Assembly (NCBI RefSeq): GCF_000188695.1
Contig: NW_004754921.1
Location: 979,782 to 1,000,706, forward strand
Direction: 5' to 3'
DNA from: Salpingoeca rosetta
Taxonomy: Eukaryota; Opisthokonta; Choanoflagellata; Craspedida; Salpingoecidae
DNA: 20,925 bases
Shown: in pieces, positions 10,398-20,925 of the stretch
Numbering within the stretch: position 1 is the stretch's first letter
How the letters are laid out: each line of letters begins with the position of its first letter
Notes under the pieces: model-generated
The model's input: the letters and a program-made list of their open reading frames with translations, nothing else
Databases searched by the model: none
What the model was told of the DNA's origin: nothing
Made by a program: the position numbers and the translations under genes

Positions 10398-11348
10398 CAC
10401 ACACACACTTACACACACACACACAGCACACACACACCCTGTCGTGCCAGCGTCTCGGCGAGCGCGGTCCAGCTGCCCTCCGTCAATTGCCGGCGAGTTC
10501 CGGTGCGGGTGGTGCGCCTCAACTGCCTTGTTGAAGGGGCCTTGTCTGTCTCTTTGTCACCGTTGTGCTGCTGCTCTTTGTCGTCATCGTCGTTTTGTGC
10601 ACCACGCGACTCTTTGCTGCTGCTGCTGTGTGGGGTCTGAGTTGCTGCCTTCGGGTGACATGCGGGGAATTTGTGGAGCATGGCCTGTGCGAGTGTGCTG
10701 TCTGTGTCCAGTCGAGTCACCCAATTGTCCGACACGTCATTCATCTCGCGGATGACCTTGCTCAAGTGCGTCTTCCGACACGCATTGCACACCTCAAATG
10801 TCTGTAAAAGGTAGCTGTGAGCGAGGGCGAGCAAATGGTGGAGATGTCTAGATGTACGCTTGTGAGTGCGAATGTCGTGTGTATGTGCGAATGTTGTGTG
10901 TATGTGTGTGCGCATGCGTGTGTTTTGCACGCATGCGAACAACATACGCACGCACACACGCATGCGCTCTGTGCACGTAAGCATGCGCAACAGCAGGATC
11001 TGCAGGCGGGGAGCATGTCTGGCACTGGTGTCATGTCACGCAGGCTTCGCTTCCCGTTTGCACTCACATATTCTCGCTTGCGAACCAGCCGCTTCTCCAA
11101 GGGTTTCCACGTGTCGCATCCCAAGCAATGGCCTTAAACAACGCAATACAGGAGCAGGTGATGATATGTACGTGAGCAAACGCGCACACGACACGAGCAA
11201 GTGAGCAGCTGACCATACAATACTGACATACTGATGCTTCTTATGCTTACATGTAATGACCAAACACGCACGCACAAACACACACACACCAACACGCACG
11301 CACAAACACACACACACACAAACACACACGCACACACACACACACAAG

Positions 11349-11381
<33 letters not shown>

Positions 11382-11763
11382 ACACACACACACACAGACA
11401 CACACACACACACACAAACAAACGCACAACCCCTCCCACCCCTAGCCGACATCCACACCTTCCTCAAACTTTTTGATGGATGCAAGATGGGGCTGCTTCG
11501 CCCTCTTGCAATGTGGTTCGGCTGGTGTCTTCCTCCACCGCTTCCCTTTCTACAAACAGCACCACAAACGACAAGGTCTTTGAGTCGCAGCGTCTGAGCA
11601 CAACCAGAAGAGGCACACTTGCAGCGGAGCCCTTTGTCTTCTCTGCTCCTCACCACCACCACAGCAGGACACGCACGCCCACCATCGTGCTTGTTGTTGG
11701 TTGGTGGTGTACTTGGTTGTGAGTTTCAACGTCTTGCTGCTGTGCGCCTTTCGCCACTGCCAT
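9102..11763 (-). CDS. Gene B: GATA-like zinc-finger protein with shared C-terminal domain, 431 residues, eight exons
   Basis: Model: 11763-11713, 11549-11459, 11132-11068, 10801-10438, 10360-10199, 10055-9829, 9606-9493, 9323-9102, with phases 0,1,0,1,1,0,0 and TAA at 9102-9104. The start is the ATG of [14 protein letters not shown] basic stretch KGKRWRK follows (18-24). The Cys4 finger is C50/C53 and C74/C77 (CLGC, 20-residue loop, CNACRKTH), split by a phase-0 intron exactly as in gene C. A Ser/Asp/Gln-rich linker (about 115-165) leads to a second module with CREC (195-198) and one later Cys (C221). The C-terminal domain starts [14 protein letters not shown] (245 on) and continues [14 protein letters not shown] in the next exon. 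A probable DNA-binding nuclear role is inferred from the finger. The acceptor before exon 5 (CACAAG) is weak but keeps frame. Exon 1 is the least sure. Confidence 0.75.
9619..9792 (-). repeat. Complementary GT and CA arms within gene B intron 6
   Basis: On the plus strand (GT)n at 9619-9663 and (CA)n at about 9756-9791 flank a 90-base spacer, all inside the intron 9607-9828. In gene B sense the GU tract is donor-proximal and the CA tract acceptor-proximal. The arms can pair over roughly 36 base pairs. AGCAC pentamers (9791-9815) adjoin the donor-side arm. Confidence 0.9.
10361..10437 (-). repeat. Seventy-seven-base intron made almost wholly of GT repeats (gene B intron 4)
   Basis: In sense it reads GTGTGTGTGTGCTGTG... 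to TGTGTGCAAG. It has no pyrimidine tract. The phase-1 donor at 10437 and acceptor at 10361 keep the frame between the linker and the second Cys module. Confidence 0.6.
10910..10967. repeat. Perfect 14-base inverted repeat in gene B intron 3
   Basis: GCGCATGCGTGTGT at 10910-10923 is the exact reverse complement of ACACACGCATGCGC at 10954-10967. The loop contains a further GCATGCG. It lies in the intron that splits the first zinc finger of gene B. Confidence 0.85.
11269..11416. repeat. (CA)n block in gene B intron 2
   Basis: Imperfect CA repeat with CAAACA, CGCACG and CAGACA variants. In gene B sense it is GT-rich and lies near the donor of the intron between the basic exon and the first half of the finger. 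Confidence 0.85.
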
Positions 11764-11817
11764 CTTGAAGTTCGTTTATGTTTTTGTTGGGGTAAAACGC
11801 GCAATTGGTGAAAAGCG

Positions 11818-15014
<3,197 letters not shown>

Positions 15015-15520
15015 GACGAGATGACCGCTTGTTCGTTCGTGTGTGTCGTGTGTATGTGAGTGAGTGTATCTTTAGTATCTTTGTGAGAGTGTTTGTGTTT
15101 GTTTGGTCGCCGTCTTGGTCGTTGCCGATCAACAGGGTTCAAGGGAGCGGGAAGGAAGAGCACAAGCAAACAAATGAAAGAGGCTCGTCTCTCAAACAAG
15201 CAAGCACACACACTCTCTTTGCCTTTTCCGCAAACACACAGAACAAAGAACAAAGACCACACTCATCGCGTGTGCAAATCGCACAAGCGCACTTCCTTGC
15301 CGCGCTTGTTGACATTGTTGTTTTGCACCCCTCAACACACACACACAACACACGCTGAGCCTACATGGGCAAGGGCCAAAGGTTTGAGGCGACGCGAAGC
15401 GGGGCATACCACGCGTTCTCGGGACGCGCTCGGGACGTTCGATTTCAAGGTTCGCACGAAACGAAAAAACCGCCGGCGTTTTGCATTTCAATCATATGTG
15501 GTGTCGTGAGCGGTGGGTGT

Positions 15521-15532
15521 TTTGGCGGGAAA
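15521..15532 (-). promoter_or_regulatory. Perfect E2F-type site
   Basis: The reverse strand reads TTTCCCGCCAAA, the textbook E2F/DP element. It is about 260 bases upstream of the M1AP start codon and about 507 bases upstream of the gene C start. Function is inferred from the motif alone. Confidence 0.55.
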
Positions 15533-15592
15533 CGTTCAAACAGGGTGCTTTGCAGTCGTGGCGCTCTTGCTTCTTGATGGTGGTGCTGTGAG

Positions 15593-15651
15593 TTGTACAC
15601 CTCTACACCTTGTACACACCTTGTACACACCTTGTACACCTTGTACACCTG
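15593..15651. repeat. Array of TTGTACACC units
   Basis: About five tandem copies of a 10-12-base unit (CTTGTACAC with C or ACC spacing). The core TGTACA is palindromic. The array lies in the gene C/M1AP promoter region and could be a binding-site cluster. Confidence 0.75.
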
Positions 15652-15792
15652 TGTCTGCCTTTGCAATGCTCGCTGCTTTCTTGCTTTGCAGCTCAGTTTG
15701 TGTTGACATGAGATGGCTTTCACACGTGTTAAAGCACTTTTAACCTCACCAACAAGATTGCTTGTTGTTCTCGACCTTAATGTGTCATCATC

Positions 15793-16569
15793 ATGGCATC
15801 TGCTCGCACAGTTGTGTTTGTGTCCTCCCCATTGCAGCAGCAGACATCGGCTGCGTGGTTTGTGCAGGCGCTTGCAGAGCTCAAGAACGTCATCAAGCTC
15901 CACGCATGGTGGCAGAGCGCCTGTTTTTGGCAGTTCTCCTCAAACGGCAAAACAAGCACGTGCGTGTGGACAGAGAGGGAGAGAGAGAGTGTGTGTGTGG
16001 GCGTGTGTGTGAGAGTGTGTGCGTGTGTGAGCGTGTGTGCGTGTGTGAGAGTGTGTGAGCGTGTGTGCGTGTGTGAGAGTGTGTGCGTGAGGGTGCGAGA
16101 GAGAGAGACAGAGTGTGTGAGAGTGCGTGCGTGTGTGCGTGTGATGGCTGCTTGCTTGCTTGCGTGGATCATGTGGGCGACGGCGCAGCCGTGCACGTGA
16201 GAATGTGTGTTGTGTGTTGATTCCAATCAAGGAATGCAGCAAAGATGTGCCTTTCCACCCGCTTTGCTCACCGAGTCAAGCCCTCTCCCCCCTTCTCTTT
16301 CCCTGTCGGCCACGTTGCTGCGCAGCGGTTGGTTGTCATCTGACGAAGCTGTCGATGTGCTGACGCGCATCACAGAACTCGATCACAGCAGCTGGGCACA
16401 CTTTCCCGCGCTTCACACATCGCCAACTCTTGTTCCTGCATCCATCGAGGCGTTTAGCAAGTGCGTGCTCCTATCAGACTTGTGTTGCCATTGCACACCT
16501 GTTTGCAAATCCACTCCTGTTCCCCAGGCATACGCTGCTCTCGGATTCAGCAACAAAAGAATCCCCAGT

Positions 16570-16617
<48 letters not shown>

Positions 16618-16824
16618 GTACTTCCGTACTACCCTACCACCTCTTCATTGATAACTTCTTCCGCGACACATTTGCACAGCTTGTACGTGTTTGCAGACAC
16701 TCTTCAGCAGCATGTACAACAAGTTGCTTCGAGTGCGCTAACGGCTCTGGAGTAAGTGCCGACGTGGTGCTCGCCTTCGTCCTGTGCAGTGTCACGAATT
16801 GTTCCCATCCCTCATCCCCCCTAA

Positions 16825-16919
<95 letters not shown>

Positions 16920-19213
16920 GAGCCGGAGCAGAGCGAGCTGGTGCTGCTCCATGCTGAAGGCTCAAACGTGGCTGCGCTGATTGCGGAGGATGCTGGTGGT
17001 ACTGGTATGGACACGGACGGAGACTTGACGCTCCCAGAGGACTTTGCGGTCAAGCACGTCGCCGCGTCCAGACACACGCTCAGCATGTTCTTTCGGCAGT
17101 GGTGGCAGCCATCGTCGGCGCTGGCCCACCGCCAGGCCTGTATCACCCTTGCCAACGAGGTTCAGGTCCAATGCGACCTCCAGCCAGTCGTGTTGGATCC
17201 GGTCGCCAACATCCCGGGCCCATATGGCGCCCACTTCCAGGTTTGCCAGTCGTGTATGTGTGTGTGTGTGTGTGTACTCACATGTACATGTGTGTGTGTG
17301 TGTACATGTGTACATGTGTACATGTGTACATGCGAGTGCAAGCCATGAAGCAAGCATGCAGCACCCCTATTTGCACACCCAGACTCTGCTCACGGTGTGC
17401 ACGCCTTCACGTGACCCCCACACCTCCTGTCACCCCTCTCAAACACGCAAATGCTGCGTGCCAGTTGTCCATGAAACCGCGCCGCATGCGCGCGCACGCG
17501 CTCGTGGATGACGCGGCTGCAAGCGAGCCGGCCGACCTCCAGTTTGTGGCGCGTGCACAGGTCGCCAGCGTCACCTCCGCCTTGGTTGGTGTTGTTGTTG
17601 TGGTTGGCTGGACTCCACTGCTGCTCGTGCTGTCCTCCCCTCTTGCCGTTCTCTCTCGCTGCGTCTTGATGTGCCTACGTGCAAGCCGCACACCATTTCC
17701 GTGCCGACTCACATCAACACACCGGCCGCAGCTGTTTGGGACCACATTTATCCTGAAGCCCACAACCCTCCCCAGCCTCTCGTGGGTGAAGCTGAAGGAG
17801 CACAGCCAGCGCTTTGAGGCTCTCGCCCGCAGGCTGCAAACAGAAGTGAGTCGGGTGCAAATAGAAGACGCTGGTCGGTGGCGCACGGCGCTTGTCACGC
17901 TCTGTCACCATCATCCAACGCCATGCAGGCACATTTGCGTCGGCACCCCATCCAAACATGCTCACATTATGCATCCGCCTTTCATCCACTACAGGGCACA
18001 AAGCTGGTGTTGGAGAAGCAGTGCGACTTTGGTCTTGCATCCTACTTTGTCGTGTTCCCTGCCGTCGAACCGTCACACCTGTCGTCATCATCGCAGCCAC
18101 CCCCGCCGGTGCTCTGGCTCAAGGTGTCGTGAGCGCTCATGTGTTGTGTGCGTGTGTGTTGTGTGCGAGTGTGTCGTGTGCGTGTGTGTCGTGAGCGCTC
18201 ATATGTGTGTGTGTGTTGTGTTGCGTGCGTGTGTGTTGTGTTGTGTGTGTGTGTGCGTGCGTGTATGTTGTGTGTTGTGTATGTTGTGTGTTGTTTGGTG
18301 TCTCTCTGCTTGCGTGTGTTGTGTGCATGCCTGCCCATCCTTGTACTTGCCTGACTTCCTGCCTTCCTGCGTCTCGCCAAACTAATCTCCACCCTCACCC
18401 TTTGACCAACTCCCACAAGGCCGTGGCTAGCCGGGAGCTGATGAACCACGTAGACACGGCATGGGGCATTGATCCAACCGACACACAGCAGCAACAGGAC
18501 ACGGCCATCGCCTCAGCCATACACACCGCTCTCACAGAGGTGATGACAGTGGTGTTGGAATCGCGTGTCGGATGTTTTCACACGCAATTCGTAACGCTTT
18601 GTATTTCAACACACACACACACACACATGGACGTGCAGGTGCCGAGCCTCGGACGGTTCAACCCGCTTGACTTTGAGTCGCACCTGTTTGCGGCGCTGCC
18701 GTCTGGTCCGCGGAGGTCGAGTGGGCACGCAAGCACAGCGAAGCGGCGAAGCGACGATCACGCCAACCACAGCAGCGTCGACCACGACATCTCTGTCAGC
18801 GGCAGCACAGACAGCACAACCACCACCAGTAGCAGCAAGGGCGGCGGTGGCAGTGGCAGGAGTGGCCACAGCGCCAGCAGTAGCAAGGCCCAGTCATCGT
18901 CGTCATCATCACGCGCAGTACCGTCCCAGCGCCGCAGCCGCCGCACGCGCAGATCAAAGAGGTTGGAAGTGTGTGCGTGTGTGTGTATGTGTGTGTGAAA
19001 ATGTGTGAGTGAGTGTGTGCGTGTGTGTGTGTGTGCGTGTGTGTGTGTGTGTGCGTGTTGTGTGTGCGTGTGTGTGTTGTGAAGTTCCTTTCGCTTGTGT
19101 GCTGGTCACTGTGCTTGACGCATGCACCTCTCGCCCCCCCCTCATACCCTGCCTCTCTCCACCTCAGTGCCAAGCAGACCATGCTTCCTTTCCTGGACTC
19201 AACCGCGCTGTGA
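15793..19213 (+). CDS. M1AP: M1AP orthologue (meiosis 1 associated protein), 515 residues, ten exons
   Basis: Model: 15793-15959, 16326-16460, 16680-16751, 16919-17240, 17465-17584, 17732-17845, 17995-18123, 18420-18539, 18639-18961, 19168-19213, with phases 2,2,2,0,0,0,0,0,2 and TGA at 19211-19213. Every junction has GT..AG and keeps frame. The N-terminus (RTVVFVSS...) has the strand-helix-strand pattern expected of a degenerate von Willebrand A-like fold. Residue runs shared with vertebrate M1AP as I remember it: LSMFFRQWW (MEIFFKAW there), FILKPTTLPSLSW, SYFVVFP, LKAVASRELM (nearly identical, created by the exon 7/8 junction), and FNPLDFESHLFAALPS. Length is close to the roughly 530 residues of the human protein. 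In mammals M1AP works with the TEX11/SHOC1/SPO16 group in meiotic crossover formation; the same role here is inferred. Residues about 410-495 are a Ser/Lys/Arg-rich tail ending RRSRRTRRSK. The exon 9 donor (GTTGGA) and exon 3 choice are the least certain. Confidence 0.85.
16571..16614 (+). repeat. (CA)n in M1AP intron 2
   Basis: About 22 CA units, roughly 65 bases before the acceptor at 16679, on the acceptor side of the intron. Confidence 0.9.
16826..16917 (+). repeat. Perfect (CA)46 abutting the exon 4 acceptor of M1AP
   Basis: Ninety-two bases of uninterrupted CA end directly in the acceptor CAG at 16916-16918. The repeat therefore takes the place of the polypyrimidine tract. Length polymorphism here could alter splicing of M1AP exon 4. 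Confidence 0.95.
17255..17333 (+). repeat. GT/ACATGT repeat near the donor of M1AP intron 4
   Basis: Starts about 15 bases after the donor GTTTGCC at 17241 and is made of GT runs and four tandem ACATGTGT units. It lies on the donor side of the intron. Confidence 0.85.
18136..18300 (+). repeat. Imperfect GT repeat in M1AP intron 7
   Basis: GTGTGTTGTGTGCGTG-type units, including a duplicated GTCGTGAGCGCTCAT (about 18126-18140 and 18187-18201) that contains the palindrome GAGCGCTC. The repeat starts close to the donor at 18124. Confidence 0.8.
18969..19080 (+). repeat. GT repeat at the donor side of M1AP intron 9
   Basis: GTGTGTGCGTG units begin within ten bases of the GTTGGA donor and continue for about 110 bases. 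The acceptor side (19130-19167) is a normal C/T-rich tract. Confidence 0.85.
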
Positions 19214-19662
<449 letters not shown>

Positions 19663-20441
19663 TTATGACGCGTTGTCGCCAAAGCGACGAAGGCACTGCT
19701 TGATGGCAGCGCTGCGGGAAGCGGAGGCCGACGCCAGCGCGCGCTTGATCTGCGTATCCAAGGGGTCGCCCGTGCTGTACCCAAACTGGTACATGTACGA
19801 GTCTGGGTTGACGCGCTCAGCGTCCTCCTGCGTAAGGCCCACGTCGGTGCCCCACCACCCGCCAGGGAAGAAGTAGAAGGTCGGGAACACCGTCTTGGGC
19901 ACGCCGCGCAGTGCAGCGGTGGCAAAGTCTGGCCCCGTCGCCTCCCAGCGGGCCACACCCTGTGTGAAGCGGAGGTCCCGGTACACGCGGCCCAGCGTGC
20001 GGACCACGTGCGCCATCGCGGGGTGGTGCTGTGCGCACCCAATAACACCCACCGCCAGGATGGGCGTGACCGTGCTCGGCGCCGTCATCTTGCCTGGCCG
20101 CACCTCCTCACCGAAGAAGAGCCCTGTCTGTGACGCCTGCTGTAGCAGCGGATCCAGCGACTTGCCGTTGATCCACATGCTGTCTGCGTCGATGAAGACG
20201 CCCCCATACCGATATAAGATCTCGTAGCGGGCAATGTCTGCCTTGTTTGCCGGGTGCGGCTCCAGTGCGAAGATGTCGCTGTTCTCCAGGTGTAGCGCCT
20301 CAATGTCCTCCGTGCGCCACAGCCGGTATGTCCACTCCGGGTTGGCTTGAACATAATCGTGCATCCACGCCGCCATCCACTGGCACGGCGCCTGGTTGTT
20401 GCCCAGCCAGATCTGGTGGATCGTCTTCGGGATCGTCGTGT
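19663..20441 (-). CDS. GT32-family glycosyltransferase (Gly_transf_sug), 3' exon; 5' part beyond the window
   Basis: Transfers a sugar from a nucleotide donor, normally in the Golgi lumen; the acceptor is unknown here. Seen: IPKTIHQIWLGNN at exon residues 4-16 (the hallmark opening of the family), a motif NPEWTYRLW (34-42), KADIARYEILYRYGG (67-81) and the metal-binding DXD in FIDADS (DAD at 85-87). TGPDF (169-173) and FFPGGWWG (191-198) follow. This is a complete catalytic core of 259 residues ending at TAA (19663-19665). The acceptor is CGCTGCAG, after a CA tract, with AG at 20443-20442; the exon enters in phase 1. No start codon precedes the family motif in frame, so the N-terminus, probably a signal anchor, must come from exons further right. 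Neighbour context says nothing about substrate. OCH1-like mannosyltransferases and sphingolipid mannosyltransferases share this fold. Confidence 0.88.
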
Positions 20442-20777
20442 CTGCAGCGGCGTTGTGTGTGTGTGTGTGTGTGTGTGTGCGCGTGTGTGTGTACGGATGA
20501 GGTAAAGGCGAGGGCAACCGCAGGGATGGAAGAAGGGTGAGTAGCAGATGGAGAGATGAAGCTCGGCAGTGCGGGAAAAGACGGAGGCAGACGCAAGAAC
20601 AGATCAGTCACGCACACACACACACAGACAGACACAGCAGGAAGAGACACATAGACACACAGACACACACACACACACAGACACACACACACACACAGAC
20701 ACAGACACACACACACACACAGACAGACACAGCAGGAAGAGACACATAGACACACAGACACACACACACACACACAG

Positions 20778-20847
<70 letters not shown>

Positions 20848-20925
20848 AGACACAGACAGACACAGACAGACACAGACACACACGCACACACGCACACATC
20901 CACACACACACATCCACACACACAC
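20442..20925 (-). repeat. Intron of the GT32 gene, mostly CA/GT repeats with a 95-base duplication
   Basis: Next to the acceptor (20451-20490) lies a tract that is CA-rich in sense. From 20611 to the window end the plus strand is CA-rich (GT-rich in sense). A segment containing AGCAGGAAGAGACACATAGA occurs twice, at 20636 and 20731 on, so a 95-base unit was duplicated. No exon is visible up to the window edge. Confidence 0.7.

Larger units (their letters stand above)
15015..15792. promoter_or_regulatory. Divergent promoter region between gene C and M1AP
   Basis: This 778-base region lies between the start codons of two divergent genes. It contains TTTGGCGGGAAA at 15521-15532 (reverse strand TTTCCCGCCAAA, the canonical E2F element), an array of TTGTACACC units at about 15593-15651, an E-box CACGTG at 15723-15728, and an AT-rich inverted repeat GTTAAA-GCACT-TTTAAC at 15728-15744. 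I see no coding exon in it. Confidence 0.65.

Noticed and set aside
15445..15903. Minus-strand reading through the start of M1AP (MELDDVLELCKRLH...)
   Set aside because: The plus strand gives an ATG-initiated first exon with a GTGCGT donor in the right phase for exon 2. The minus frame has no compatible neighbours.
16530..16570. Extra M1AP exon beginning AYAALGFSN or HTLLSDSATK after the CCCCAG at 16523-16528
   Set aside because: It has no donor before the CA repeat. Joining exon 2 directly to 16680 keeps the frame and gives EAFSNLYVF.
20592..20925. CRISPR-like array because of regularly spaced CAGACA units
   Set aside because: It is an imperfect dinucleotide repeat with no spacers, in a eukaryotic intron.

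Overview
The window is nuclear DNA of a compact, intron-rich eukaryote. Genes are split into short exons (46 to about 300 bases, plus a few long first exons) with GT..AG introns, and there are no operons, Shine-Dalgarno sites or bacterial signatures. Intron-linked (GT)n/(CA)n microsatellites are very abundant. Gene density, small introns, an animal-type meiotic gene (M1AP) and a GT32 glycosyltransferase fit a unicellular relative of animals, most simply a choanoflagellate or other holozoan protist. That placement is an inference. All gene models were built by hand from reading frame, splice signals and intron phase.

Layout: (1) 88-123 +, probable last exon of a gene entering from the left. 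(2) 1583-3332 -, a four-exon orphan gene for a 345-residue basic, low-complexity, probably nuclear protein ('gene D'). (3) 4615-15014 -, three head-to-tail paralogues, named here A (4615-8003), B (9102-11763) and C (11818-15014). Each has a variable, disordered N-terminal part (poly-Q in A, Ser/acidic in C, short and basic in B). Each then has a GATA-like Cys4 zinc finger (C-x2-C...C-N-x-C-R) entered by a phase-1 intron, and a conserved C-terminal domain I do not recognise, also entered by a phase-1 intron. A and B carry a second, decayed Cys module between the two. (4) 15793-19213 +, a ten-exon gene for a 515-residue protein that I recognise as M1AP (meiosis 1 associated protein), divergently arranged with gene C across a 778-base promoter region that holds a perfect E2F site. 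(5) 19663-20441 -, the 3' exon of a GT32 (Gly_transf_sug) glycosyltransferase whose 5' exons lie to the right of the window.

The two most notable items are the tandem family of GATA-like finger proteins with a shared undescribed C-terminal domain, and an M1AP orthologue in what looks like a protist. A third is a rule of intron architecture. In the transcript sense, the microsatellite next to the donor is (GU)n and the one next to the acceptor is (CA)n, in every intron I could model that has such a repeat. Several introns therefore can fold into long GU:AC hairpins that bring their ends together.

No tRNA, rRNA, transposon, CRISPR or viral gene was seen.
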